Made by a program: the position numbers and the translations under genes. Source: Flavobacteriales bacterium (GTDB taxonomy: Bacteria > Bacteroidota > Bacteroidia > Flavobacteriales_D > Crocinitomicaceae). From it: DNA of 64,000 nt. The stretch is from positions 1 to 64,000 of the forward strand of contig CANFJL010000010.1 in NCBI GenBank assembly GCA_947447525.1, given 5' to 3'. Shown piece by piece: positions 16,924-26,282 of this stretch. Under the pieces are notes generated by a model. The model had not been told where the DNA came from. It worked only from the letters and a program-made list of their open reading frames with translations, and ran no database searches. Position 1 is the stretch's first letter. Each line of letters begins with the position of its first letter.

Positions 16924-18825
16924 TTATTTTCTATCGAGCTGCTCAAAATGTTTATAAAATCTATACAAACACCCTTCCCCTTGGTGGAGGGTGTTTTTGA
17001 ATGTAGTCTCAGGATCTAGGTCAGAAGACGTGATCCTCTTTGAATCAAAATTTGAAAGATAACTACCCATGGGATTTACATATCCATATCCTCGAATCGT
17101 TGCATGAAATGCAAACTCCTTTACATTCGGACTCATTAAATCTTTACTAAAAATAAACTTGCTATTGTCCAAGCCTAATTGCTTTAGTAAGGTGGCAGCA
17201 ATATCGCCTTGAGAGCCTATATTACGCATTACTTTTCCTTTATAAGCTTTCGCTATTGGCTCACCGAAGAACAGAAGTGGGATGTTAAAAAACTTAGTGT
17301 CGTAAGGGGTTGATGCCATTGGAGTAGCATGACCATGGTCGGAAATGATTACAAAAATGGTATTCTTATACCAACTTTTTGTTTTGCATTTTTTAATGAA
17401 ATCACCCAAACATTTATCCGCGTATACCATAGAATTTAAATAATCCATCTCTTCACCAGAAAATTTCTTTTTACCTGTTTGAGGATAATCATAAGGTGAA
17501 TGCGTGCTGCCCGTAAAGGCACATTGTAAAAAAGGATGCTTGGCAGATTTATCAATTTTTTTAAGTAGAAATGCATATAGGTCCTTGTCGTAATAATTCA
17601 ATTTGCCTTTTTTTAAACCTGCAGGAAAATCATTTTCATCTGCCAATTCATCAAATTCATGCTCCATTAAAAACCCTTTTATATTTCCATATTTCAAATC
17701 TCCACTAAAAAGATAATGGGTGCTATACCCTTGTTTTTTGAGCTCTTGATTAATGGTGGGTAATTTTCGATGTTTGTCTGGAAATAAGGAAATCGCATTT
17801 TCAGGTATGCTAGGGTAGCCAGCGAAGATGGAGGTATTTCCTATCTCTGATGTGGTGTTAGTTGCATAAATATTAGAAAACAAAACACCGGATTTACTCA
17901 GTTGATCAAAATTAGGGGTGGCCGTCTTCTGGCCAGGGTTAATTGACCTCATTACATTTGCTGACCAACCTTCCATAATTAAAAAAACAAGGTTGGGTTT
18001 CTTGGCAGTTATAAACTGTCTGTCATGATTTCTTTCAAATGAAAATAAAGAATCCATTAATACCATATTTTCTTTTTCTACTACTTCAGGAATGTGCTGT
18101 GCTAAATCACTTTTATTGTAGACGACAAAACTATTACCGAAAAAATAAGCGGAATTAACTGAAATGTCATTGAGTACTTGGTCTGAAGAGTAATAGGAAG
18201 CATCAATATTAATAGGTATTTGCTGCCATCCACCGCGAGCAAAAAGAAAAAACACACACAAACTTCCAAGGGCGATTCCCGCAGGCATAAGAATGCGCCT
18301 AATTTTCGAAGTGCTTTCATGAGGATTAATTCGAGATAGAAATTTGAACTTATACGCCAAATAGGCCCCTACTGCTAATTCAAACAATAAAACTCCAAAA
18401 AACAAAAACGCCGCACTATATTCTGCTGTTCTAAATACTTCGTCTGGAGTTGAAAGATGCATAAAAACCCTTGAGGTTAACTTATGTCCCCACTCATAAT
18501 ATGCTACAAGTTCTCCACTATGAACCAGACAAATTAACAAGAGTTCAGAATAAAACACAAGATACACTAATCCTTGAGTAATTTTCGAGGGAAAATAATT
18601 GGAAAGTAGTTTCGCAAGTACAAAGAGGGCCATTAAATAACCTGCAGTAGATAAATCAACGCGAAGCGAATGTGTGAAAACCCCTAATATTTCGGATAAT
18701 TCAGATGATTTGGCTATTTCATTGTAATGAAACAAAAAGAAAATAATTCTTTGAATATCAAAAAATAGGAGCCAAAAAAGCAAAAGAAAAACGATTGATT
18801 TAAATAAGGTGGTAGCATGCTTCAT
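16924..18825 (-). CDS. LTA-synthase-family membrane sulfatase/phosphotransferase
   Basis: A 633-residue protein with about five N-terminal membrane helices (residues 10-195) and an extracytoplasmic alkaline-phosphatase-fold domain from about 265. The domain shows LVFLIMEGWSANVM (metal-binding glutamate), TNTTSEIGNTS (nucleophilic threonine region) and VIISDHGHATPM (metal-binding Asp-His). This is the architecture of lipoteichoic acid synthase and of phosphoglycerol or phosphoethanolamine transferases. Gram-negative Bacteroidota lack LTA, so transfer of a phospho-alcohol head group to an envelope glycan or lipid is the likely role (inference). It stands alone and converges on nrdA with a 2-base gap. 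Confidence 0.85.
   Translation of the reverse strand: MKHATTLFKSIVFLLLFWLLFFDIQRIIFFLFHYNEIAKSSELSEILGVFTHSLRVDLSTAGYLMALFVLAKLLSNYFPSKITQGLVYLVFYSELLLICLVHSGELVAYYEWGHKLTSRVFMHLSTPDEVFRTAEYSAAFLFFGVLLFELAVGAYLAYKFKFLSRINPHESTSKIRRILMPAGIALGSLCVFFLFARGGWQQIPINIDASYYSSDQVLNDISVNSAYFFGNSFVVYNKSDLAQHIPEVVEKENMVLMDSLFSFERNHDRQFITAKKPNLVFLIMEGWSANVMRSINPGQKTATPNFDQLSKSGVLFSNIYATNTTSEIGNTSIFAGYPSIPENAISLFPDKHRKLPTINQELKKQGYSTHYLFSGDLKYGNIKGFLMEHEFDELADENDFPAGLKKGKLNYYDKDLYAFLLKKIDKSAKHPFLQCAFTGSTHSPYDYPQTGKKKFSGEEMDYLNSMVYADKCLGDFIKKCKTKSWYKNTIFVIISDHGHATPMASTPYDTKFFNIPLLFFGEPIAKAYKGKVMRNIGSQGDIAATLLKQLGLDNSKFIFSKDLMSPNVKEFAFHATIRGYGYVNPMGSYLSNFDSKRITSSDLDPETTFKNTLHQGEGCLYRFYKHFEQLDRK
16967..16998 (+). 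terminator. nrdBA terminator inside the coding end of the convergent gene
   Basis: AAACACCCT (16967-16975) pairs perfectly with AGGGTGTTT (16988-16996) across a 12-base loop, and the T-run TTTTT (16994-16998) completes a rho-independent terminator for nrdA. The hairpin lies entirely within codons near the C-terminus of the minus-strand sulfatase gene at 16924-18825. Confidence 0.8.
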
Positions 18826-18911
18826 GACGTAAAATTAAATAAACATTTAGATAACTTTAAATTAACAAGACACTAAGGCTTTTTTTCCTGCTAAATGACA
18901 ATAAAATGCAG

Positions 18912-18919
18912 TAATTTTG
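18912..18919 (+). promoter_or_regulatory. Candidate -7 promoter element for purH
   Basis: TAATTTTG matches the Bacteroidota -7 consensus TAnnTTTG exactly and lies 20 bases before the purH ATG, which would leave a short leader. No convincing -33 TTTG element is visible at the expected distance. Confidence 0.35.
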
Positions 18920-18939
18920 TACTCAATTTTATTTTTTAA

Positions 18940-20466
18940 ATGGGAACTATTAAAACGATCAAAAGCGCATTAATTTCAGTATTCAATAAAGAAGGACTCG
19001 AAAGTGTTGTTAGAGAATTACAGAAGAATAAGGTACTGTTATATTCAACAGGAGGAACGCTCAAGTTTATCCAATCATTAGGTATTGAAGTCACGGCAGT
19101 TGAGTCTTTAACCAGCTATCCAGAAATTTTAGGCGGAAGGGTTAAGACTTTGCACCCAGCTATTTTTGGGGGGATTTTGTACCGTCGAAATTTACAGGAG
19201 GATGTCGATACTTTAGCGAAATTTAATGTCCCATCAATAGACTTGGTGATTGTAGATTTATATCCATTTGAAGAAACACTTGCTCAACAAGCTGAGGAAC
19301 AAGAAATAATCGAAAAAATTGATATTGGAGGGATTTCATTAATTCGCGCTGCTGCCAAAAACTATGAGGATGTTGTGATTGTTCCAAGTATTGAGCTCTA
19401 CGGAGCATTTCTTGATTTATACAAAAAAAATCAGGGCTTAAATTTAGCCGATAGAAAATGGTTTGCTGGACAAGCTTTTCAAGTGTCATCGCATTATGAT
19501 ACAATGATCTATAAATATTTTAATGCAGAGCCATTTGATGCTTTTAAACAAAGTATATCTGTTAAATCCACACTTCGATATGGCGAAAATCCACATCAAA
19601 AAGCAGTGTTCTTTGGAGATTTAGAAGCTATTTTTGATAAACTTAATGGAAAAGAATTATCTTTTAATAATTTATTGGATGTTGACGCTGCAGTAAATTT
19701 AATGCTTGAATTTAAATCCGAAAGGCCTACTTTTTGCATTTTAAAACACAATAATGCATGTGGTTTGGCTACTGCAAGTACAATCTCTGAAGCCTATGAC
19801 ATTGCCTTAGCATCAGATCCTGTTAGTGCCTTCGGAGGAGTCTTAATTTCAAATACATCTATCAATTTAGACCTTGCTGGTAAATTAAACGAATTATTTT
19901 TTGAAGTGCTTATTGCCCCGGCATATGACGAAGCTGCACTTGAATTACTGAAATCTAAAAAAAATAGAATCTTATTAATCCAAAAATTATTTGATTTTCC
20001 AAAAGTTCAGTTCAGAACGGCCCTCAATGGTTTATTGCAACAAGAAAGGGACGAAAAAACAGTAACAGCAGCTGATTTAGAAGTTAAAACAGTTTTAGCG
20101 CCTAACGAGAAAGAAATCCAAGATCTTCTTTTTGCAAATAAAATTGTAAAGCACACCAAATCAAATACCATTGTTTTAGTAAAAGACTCCTGTCTTTTAG
20201 CAAGTGGTACTGGACAAACATCAAGAGTAGATGCCTTGCAACAAGCTATTCATAAGGCAAAAACTTTTGGATTTGACTTAAATGGAGCAGTAATGGCAAG
20301 TGACGCATTTTTCCCTTTTCCAGATTGTGTTGAAATCGCATATAATGAGGGAATTAGGGCTGTAATTCACCCTGGTGGTTCCATCAAAGACTCCTTATCC
20401 ATCGATTTTTGTAATTCTCATGAAATGAAAATGGTTTTTACAGGATTTCGACACTTTAAACACTAA
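18940..20466 (+). CDS. purH: Bifunctional AICAR formyltransferase / IMP cyclohydrolase
   Basis: A 508-residue enzyme for the last two steps of de novo purine synthesis: formylation of AICAR with 10-formyl-THF and ring closure to IMP. The N-terminal MGS-like cyclohydrolase domain (1-195) has STGGTLKFI and GGRVKTLHPAIFGGIL. The C-terminal transformylase domain carries RYGENPHQKAVF, the catalytic KHNNACG, and SDAFFPFPDCVE. Length is normal. It is the first gene of the plus-strand run leading into mreB, an order common in Bacteroidota, although 76 bases separate it from mreB. Confidence 0.97.
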   Translation: MGTIKTIKSALISVFNKEGLESVVRELQKNKVLLYSTGGTLKFIQSLGIEVTAVESLTSYPEILGGRVKTLHPAIFGGILYRRNLQEDVDTLAKFNVPSIDLVIVDLYPFEETLAQQAEEQEIIEKIDIGGISLIRAAAKNYEDVVIVPSIELYGAFLDLYKKNQGLNLADRKWFAGQAFQVSSHYDTMIYKYFNAEPFDAFKQSISVKSTLRYGENPHQKAVFFGDLEAIFDKLNGKELSFNNLLDVDAAVNLMLEFKSERPTFCILKHNNACGLATASTISEAYDIALASDPVSAFGGVLISNTSINLDLAGKLNELFFEVLIAPAYDEAALELLKSKKNRILLIQKLFDFPKVQFRTALNGLLQQERDEKTVTAADLEVKTVLAPNEKEIQDLLFANKIVKHTKSNTIVLVKDSCLLASGTGQTSRVDALQQAIHKAKTFGFDLNGAVMASDAFFPFPDCVEIAYNEGIRAVIHPGGSIKDSLSIDFCNSHEMKMVFTGFRHFKH

Positions 20467-20542
20467 CTTTGTAATGAAAAACGAAACTTTTTTTTTGTTT
20501 TAGGGTAACAAGAATTTATACAACCATATATCAACATACAAA

Positions 20543-21568
20543 ATGGGATTATTTAGTTTTTTAACGCAAGAAATCGCAATTGACCTCGGTACGGCCAATA
20601 CGCTAATTATTTGGAATGACAAGGTTGTTGTTGATGAACCATCAATTGTCGCTAAAGATATATCAACAGGTAAAATTGTTGCTATTGGTAAGAAGGCGCA
20701 GCAGATGCATGGAAAGACACATAAACTGATTGAAACCATTCGTCCTTTGAAAGATGGTGTAATCGCCGATTTCCAAAGTGCGGAACAAATGATTCGCGGG
20801 ATGATCAAAATGATTAACCCAGGCAGAAGCCTTTTCAATCCAACTTTAAGAATGGTTATCTGTATTCCTTCAGGTATTACCGAAGTTGAAAAAAGAGCTG
20901 TTCGAGATTCAGCAGAACATGCAGGTGGAAAAGAAGTTTATTTAATTCACGAACCAATGGCCGCAGCAATCGGAATTGGAATTGATGTGGAAGAACCAAT
21001 GGGGAATATGATTATTGACATAGGTGGTGGAACTTCAGAAATTGCAGTTATTGCCCTTGGGGGAATTGTTTGTGATAAATCCATTCGAATCGCTGGAGAT
21101 GATTTCACAAGTGATATCGAGGATTACATGAGAAAACAACATAATATTTTAGTAGGAGAAAGAACCGCTGAACAAATTAAAATTGAAGTTGGTTCAGCAT
21201 TGACAGAATTAGAAAACCCACCTGAGCCATTTGCTGTAAGGGGGCGCGACTTAATGACGGGAATACCAAAAGAAATTATGGTTACTTATGATGAAGTTGC
21301 TAGAGCATTAGATAAAACGATTTCTAAAATTGAAGAAGCTATCTTGAGTGCCTTAGAGATGACTCCTCCTGAGCTATCGGCAGATATTTTTAAAACTGGA
21401 ATTTACCTTGCAGGAGGTGGATCTATGTTAAGAGGTTTAGATAAACGAATTTCTGCTAAAACCAAACTACCTGTTCATATTGCTGAAGATCCTTTGCGTG
21501 CAGTTGCTCGTGGAACAAGTATTGCTCTAAAAAATATAGACCGTTATCAATTCTTGATGAAAGCCTAG
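20543..21568 (+). CDS. mreB: Rod-shape-determining actin homologue MreB
   Basis: A 341-residue actin-family protein. Nucleotide-binding motifs are intact: DLGTANTLIIW near the N-terminus (phosphate 1), NMIIDIGGGTSEIAV near residue 155 (phosphate 2) and YLAGGGSMLRGL near residue 290 (adenosine). MreB forms membrane-bound filaments that direct the elongasome. It starts the elongation gene set with mreC, mreD, mrdA and rodA immediately downstream, so the cell is predicted to be rod-shaped. Confidence 0.97.
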   Translation: MGLFSFLTQEIAIDLGTANTLIIWNDKVVVDEPSIVAKDISTGKIVAIGKKAQQMHGKTHKLIETIRPLKDGVIADFQSAEQMIRGMIKMINPGRSLFNPTLRMVICIPSGITEVEKRAVRDSAEHAGGKEVYLIHEPMAAAIGIGIDVEEPMGNMIIDIGGGTSEIAVIALGGIVCDKSIRIAGDDFTSDIEDYMRKQHNILVGERTAEQIKIEVGSALTELENPPEPFAVRGRDLMTGIPKEIMVTYDEVARALDKTISKIEEAILSALEMTPPELSADIFKTGIYLAGGGSMLRGLDKRISAKTKLPVHIAEDPLRAVARGTSIALKNIDRYQFLMKA

Positions 21569-21622
21569 GAATTGTTTTTTAAGTAAAACACATTAATTGC
21601 TTGGACTTTTTTATTTTTGTAC

Positions 21623-22471
21623 ATGCAAAACCTCATCGCCTTTTTAAGGCGTTTTCGTGTCTTTTTGTTTTTTGCGATTTTGCAAGTGATTTGCCTATTA
21701 ACCTATGTGCAATATTTGAGCTTCCCCAAAAGTCAATTTTTTACCAGTGCCTCTAGCATCGGCGGTGAATTCTACTCTATGAAATATGCTGTTGCACAAC
21801 ATTTCGAATTAGAAAGCACCAATTTAAAACTTCAAAAAGAAAATATATATTTAAGAAAAAGATTAATTAAAAATTTATATCAAGTCGATCGAAATCTTTT
21901 TAAAATTAAGGACACGAGTTTTGAGCAACAATATAATTATATACCTGCCTCTGTAATTAACTCAACAACAGGTAAAATGAATAATTATTTTACTATTAAT
22001 ATTGGGAACATGCAAGGCGTTAAGCGCGGAATGGGTGTGTTTTCCTCTGATGGCGTTGTGGGAATAATTCATAATACCAGCAAGCATTATTCCGTTGTAA
22101 AATCTGTTCTAACACAAGATATTAATATTGATGTTCTTATTCAGCCTATAGGATTGTATGGGTTTTTGAAATGGGATGGAAAAGATCCCACAAGAGGGAC
22201 AATTTCCGGCATTTCAAATGACCTAAGAATAAAAAAATGGTCTAAGGTATACACAAGAGGAGGGTCCGGAGTTTTTCCAAAGGGAATTCTTGTCGGACGT
22301 GTAGAAAAATTGGCGCCAGTAGAAGGAAAACCACTTTGGGATGTTGTAATAAAATTTAGCCAGGATTTTAGAAGTATTGACCGCGTATATGTAATAAAAA
22401 ATCTCCTCATTGAAGAGCAAAAAGCCCTAGAATTAGATGTTCCTGAAGATGAAGACAAGCCTTTGATATGA
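21623..22471 (+). CDS. mreC: Rod-shape-determining protein MreC
   Basis: I chose the ATG at 21623, giving 282 residues; a TTG two codons upstream is possible. One membrane helix (about 12-33) is followed by a coiled-coil (about 60-90, FELESTNLKLQKENIYLRKR) and the two beta-domains of MreC, with NIGNMQGVKRGMGVFSSDGVVG and the GSGVFPKGILVGRVEKL segment. It is a periplasmic scaffold linking MreB to PBP2 and RodA. The C-terminus is acidic. Its stop overlaps the mreD start (ATGA). A TAnnTTTG match at 21612-21619 may be chance. Confidence 0.93.
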   Translation: MQNLIAFLRRFRVFLFFAILQVICLLTYVQYLSFPKSQFFTSASSIGGEFYSMKYAVAQHFELESTNLKLQKENIYLRKRLIKNLYQVDRNLFKIKDTSFEQQYNYIPASVINSTTGKMNNYFTINIGNMQGVKRGMGVFSSDGVVGIIHNTSKHYSVVKSVLTQDINIDVLIQPIGLYGFLKWDGKDPTRGTISGISNDLRIKKWSKVYTRGGSGVFPKGILVGRVEKLAPVEGKPLWDVVIKFSQDFRSIDRVYVIKNLLIEEQKALELDVPEDEDKPLI

Positions 22472-22983
22472 AGATAATTGGACAACAAATTTTTCGATTT
22501 GTACTTTTTGTATTATTACAAGTTTTTATTTTTAATCAAATAGAAATTGGCCTGGGCATAACCCTACTGCTTTGTCCTTTGTATATAATGTTAATGCCAT
22601 TTGATACCAATATTTTCGTATTAATGGGACTGGCCTTTTTAATGGGGCTTAATGTTGATATCATGTCAGACACTTATGGTTTACATGCTTCTTCTTTATT
22701 GCTTTTCGCCTACTTTCGACCTATAATTTTTAATTTTTTCAGCCCAAGAGATGGTTACGATGTCCTTAAATCACCCACCATATTCGACATGGGACAAACA
22801 TGGTTCTTATATACTTTCGGGTCCTTGCTTTTAATTTATTTAACTTGGTTTTTCATTATTGAAATCTTCAGTTTTAACAAGATTATATATCTTCTTCAAA
22901 AGATATTTCTTTCTTTAATTTTTACTTATCTATTAAGCTTGCTATTGCAGGTTTTCTTACTTAGGAAGACACAAAAGTTATGA
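22468..22983 (+). CDS. mreD: Rod-shape-determining membrane protein MreD
   Basis: A 171-residue, very hydrophobic protein with about five membrane helices. Sequence identity to MreD families is low by eye, but length, topology, the GLNVDIMSDTYGLHA segment and the position between mreC and mrdA, with ATGA overlaps at both ends, fix the assignment. MreD is part of the elongasome in the cytoplasmic membrane. Confidence 0.88.
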   Translation: MKIIGQQIFRFVLFVLLQVFIFNQIEIGLGITLLLCPLYIMLMPFDTNIFVLMGLAFLMGLNVDIMSDTYGLHASSLLLFAYFRPIIFNFFSPRDGYDVLKSPTIFDMGQTWFLYTFGSLLLIYLTWFFIIEIFSFNKIIYLLQKIFLSLIFTYLLSLLLQVFLLRKTQKL

Positions 22984-24854
22984 ACCTAGAGAATAGAAAA
23001 TATGTAATTATTGCTTTTATATTATTGGTGGGATTCATATATACTTCCCGCTTATTTTATATGCAAGTTGTCGATGATACTTGGGTGCTTCGAGCTCAGG
23101 AAATTGCTGAAAAAAGAAAAGAAATTATTCCGCCTAGAGGTGTAATGTTTGACCGTAAAGGAAGGAAAATTGTTTCTAATAAAACGTATTACAACCTCAT
23201 GATGACTGAGGAAAAAATTACACATTTAGATACGGCTGCTTTCGCAAAATTAATTGGTTGGACTCCAATTATGGTAAGAGAGAGATTCAAAGAAATTGTA
23301 AAAGGAGAGGGCGTATATTACAATAAAAGTTCAGGAAAACACACCTCGAATTATCAAAAAATGAGGGCGTATCCCTTTCTAAAAGAATTGACTTTAGATG
23401 AAATCACAAAAATATTAGTCCATATAGCTAATTTTCCTGGTTTTAAAGAAGAGGTTACGAGTATGCGCACCTATCCTTATGCTAATGGTGCTAATATTTT
23501 GGGGTATCTAAATGAAGCAAATAGAGAAGATATTGAATCCAAAGAAATAAATGCCGATCATTTTTATCGACCAGGGTCGAATATTGGAAGATCTGGCATT
23601 GAGCGATTTTATGAAAAGGAATTAAGAGGGAGAAAAGGTATTAGGTATGTTGTAACCTCAGCAATGAATAATGCAATTGAAAGCTATGCAAATGGTAAAT
23701 ATGATACCGTAGCAAAACAGGCTATTCCACTTAAATTAGGAATGGATATTGTGATGCAAGCCTATGGAGAGAAATTAATGAAAGGGAAAAAGGGTTGTAT
23801 TGTTGCAATCGAACCATCAACCGGAGAAATTGTAACAATGGTATCATCTCCTTCATACGATCCTAACTTGTTAGTTGGTAGAAGAAATATTAGCCTAAAC
23901 TATCCGAAATTAGCAAGAGACAAAGATATTCCATTGTTTCCTCGTCCTTTGCAGGCTGAATATCCTCCTGGTTCTATTTTTAAGTTAGTGCAGTCGTTGA
24001 TTGGCATGCAGGAAGGAGTGGTTACTGAAAATTCTGGTTTTGCCTGTATAAAGAGTATGGTTGGTTGTCATAATCACCCTAACGCATCTAGTATAGCTGA
24101 AGCAGTTCAATATTCTTGTAATCCCTATTTTTATCAATTGGTTAGGAAGGTAATCCAACAAAAAGTAAAAAAGAATTTATATGCTGATGCAGAATTTGGA
24201 TTAAATAAATGGCATCGTTACATGAGTAGCTTTGGTTTGGGTAGAGAGCTTGATGTTGATATTACAGGACAAAATGGAGGGCTCATTCCAGATTCTAAAT
24301 ATTATGATAAATGGTATGGTCATCATCAGTGGGCCTTTTCAACCATTAGATCTATTTCTATTGGTCAAGGAGAAATAAAATTAACCCCTTTACAAATGGC
24401 TAATATTGCTGTTATTATCGCTAATAAAGGGTGGTATTATTCTCCACATTTCGTTAAATCTATCGGTAAAAAAGGTCCTAAAGCTAACTTTAGAAAAAAA
24501 CACAAAACTTTGGTAGAAAGTAAGTATTTTGATGCTGTAATCGAAGGTATGAGAAGGGTTGTTAATGAAAGTGGCGGGACTGCAAAATCTGCTAGGCTTG
24601 AAGACATTATCATTTGTGGAAAAACAGGAACAGTTCAAAATCCTCAAGGAAAGGACCACTCAGTTTTTATTGCTTTTGCGCCGCGGGACAATCCCAAAAT
24701 TGCGATTGCTGTATTTGTTGAAAATGCTGGGGCGGGTGGTGCTGTTGCTGCACCTATTGCGAGCCTCATGATTGAAAAATATTTAAAGGGAAAAGTAACG
24801 AAAGATAAAGAATCGAAGCTTAATGAAGTTGATAAACCTATTATTATTCACTGA
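22980..24854 (+). CDS. mrdA: Penicillin-binding protein 2, elongation transpeptidase
   Basis: A 624-residue class B PBP that crosslinks peptidoglycan during cell elongation. One N-terminal membrane helix (8-27) precedes the dimerisation domain (RGVMFDRKGR near 55) and the transpeptidase domain. The three active-site motifs are present: SIFK in PPGSIFKLVQS, SCN in VQYSCNPYFYQ, and KTGT in ICGKTGTVQNP. It overlaps mreD by four bases and rodA by one base, so subunit ratios are probably set by translational coupling. RodA is its glycosyltransferase partner. Confidence 0.95.
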   Translation: MNLENRKYVIIAFILLVGFIYTSRLFYMQVVDDTWVLRAQEIAEKRKEIIPPRGVMFDRKGRKIVSNKTYYNLMMTEEKITHLDTAAFAKLIGWTPIMVRERFKEIVKGEGVYYNKSSGKHTSNYQKMRAYPFLKELTLDEITKILVHIANFPGFKEEVTSMRTYPYANGANILGYLNEANREDIESKEINADHFYRPGSNIGRSGIERFYEKELRGRKGIRYVVTSAMNNAIESYANGKYDTVAKQAIPLKLGMDIVMQAYGEKLMKGKKGCIVAIEPSTGEIVTMVSSPSYDPNLLVGRRNISLNYPKLARDKDIPLFPRPLQAEYPPGSIFKLVQSLIGMQEGVVTENSGFACIKSMVGCHNHPNASSIAEAVQYSCNPYFYQLVRKVIQQKVKKNLYADAEFGLNKWHRYMSSFGLGRELDVDITGQNGGLIPDSKYYDKWYGHHQWAFSTIRSISIGQGEIKLTPLQMANIAVIIANKGWYYSPHFVKSIGKKGPKANFRKKHKTLVESKYFDAVIEGMRRVVNESGGTAKSARLEDIIICGKTGTVQNPQGKDHSVFIAFAPRDNPKIAIAVFVENAGAGGAVAAPIASLMIEKYLKGKVTKDKESKLNEVDKPIIIH

Positions 24855-26251
24855 TGAGAAAAAATGACGCGCTACTTTCGCAAATAGATTGGCCGCTTTT
24901 TATTGCATTTATTTCTCTATTAATTTTCGGGATGGCTACTGTATATTCTGTAGCTTTTAATGAAGAACATCCTAATATATTTGCCTTTAGTGAAAAATAT
25001 GGTAAGCAAATGTTATGGCTTGGCGTATCTCTGTTTTTAGGATTGCTTATCTTTTTAATTGATGTGGACATCTATAGAAAATTTGCTGTGCCCATCTACA
25101 TTTTTACCTTATTATTATTGGTTATCGTTTTGTTTATGCCCCCAATAAATGGTGCGCGAGCATGGATTGGAATTGGCAGTATGGGTATTCAGCCGGCTGA
25201 ATTTGCCAAAATTTCTACAGCACTGCTATTATCAAAATATATAAGCGGTTTAATGATAAAGCATCAAACAATCAATACTGTATTAACAGGTGTAGGAATT
25301 TTAATGGCTCCAGCAATATTGGTCGCCTTACAACCTGACGCCGGGACGCTTGTGGTCTTTAGTTCATTTTTATTTGTAATGTATCGAGAAGGGATGACCT
25401 TTGATCCCATTATATTAAAATTAGTAAATAGAATTCCAGGAATTAATCTAAAAAGTACCTGGGTTGGAAATCATTTTATTCCTTTATTATTTATAGTAGT
25501 TGTTTTAGCGGTGCTTACGCTAATCATTGGTGAGGTAGAATTCAGTATTGGTTTCTTGCCTGGAATAATAATTAAAGGGGGAACGGGAATTATCATTACC
25601 CTTGCCTTTCTGTCTCTATTAGCTTTTCTATATATAAGAAGATTTGGGACGAAAAGAGACCGTGCTAGTCTTACCTTTATTATAGTTTTTGGGTTTGTAT
25701 TTATGACAGCACTTAGTTCAAGTGTGAGTTTTGTATTTAGCAAATTGGCTAGGCACCAAAAAGATCGAATAGAAATGGTTTTGGGATTAAAAGAAGACCC
25801 CAATGGAAAAGACTATAATAGAAATAGAGCGATGGCAGCAGTGGGTTCTGGTGGGGCTTTTGGAAAAGGATACAAAGAAGCGTCCGTTTCAAGTGTTGAA
25901 AGTAATCACGTTCCAGAAAGTGAAACTGATTTTATTTTTTGTCCCTTTGCTGAAGAATGGGGGTTTTTCGGAAGTGTATTCTTGGTATTTATCTACCTAT
26001 TTATGTTGATGCGAATTGTTTTTATTGCAGAAAGGCAGCGCTCTGCTTTTAATAGAATTTATGCCTACTGCGTGGCTATGATTTTATTTTATCACTTTGC
26101 AATTAATATAGGGATGAATATCGGTTTTGTACCCGTTATTGGTATTCCCCTTCCGTTCTTTAGTTATGGAGGGTCCTCCATAATGTCTTTTTGTATCATG
26201 ATGTTTTTACTTTTGAAATTAGATAGTCAACGAAAAGATGTGCTGAGATAA
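24854..26251 (+). CDS. rodA: RodA peptidoglycan glycosyltransferase (SEDS family)
   Basis: A 465-residue polytopic SEDS protein that polymerises lipid II with PBP2. Hallmarks are NGARAWIGIGSMGIQPAEFAKI, LQPDAGTLVV, and the C-terminal VPESETDFIFCPFAEEWGF and PLPFFSYGGSSIMS. It is about 90 residues longer than E. coli RodA because of an insertion around residues 180-290, containing extra hydrophobic segments, before RHQKDRIEMVLG. This enlarged central region is, to my knowledge, common in the phylum. RodA closes the overlapping elongation block; the PBP1A gene follows after 31 bases. Confidence 0.94.
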   Translation: MRKNDALLSQIDWPLFIAFISLLIFGMATVYSVAFNEEHPNIFAFSEKYGKQMLWLGVSLFLGLLIFLIDVDIYRKFAVPIYIFTLLLLVIVLFMPPINGARAWIGIGSMGIQPAEFAKISTALLLSKYISGLMIKHQTINTVLTGVGILMAPAILVALQPDAGTLVVFSSFLFVMYREGMTFDPIILKLVNRIPGINLKSTWVGNHFIPLLFIVVVLAVLTLIIGEVEFSIGFLPGIIIKGGTGIIITLAFLSLLAFLYIRRFGTKRDRASLTFIIVFGFVFMTALSSSVSFVFSKLARHQKDRIEMVLGLKEDPNGKDYNRNRAMAAVGSGGAFGKGYKEASVSSVESNHVPESETDFIFCPFAEEWGFFGSVFLVFIYLFMLMRIVFIAERQRSAFNRIYAYCVAMILFYHFAINIGMNIGFVPVIGIPLPFFSYGGSSIMSFCIMMFLLLKLDSQRKDVLR

Positions 26252-26282
26252 TGTTTAATATGTACTTTTAAAAAAAGAAAAG

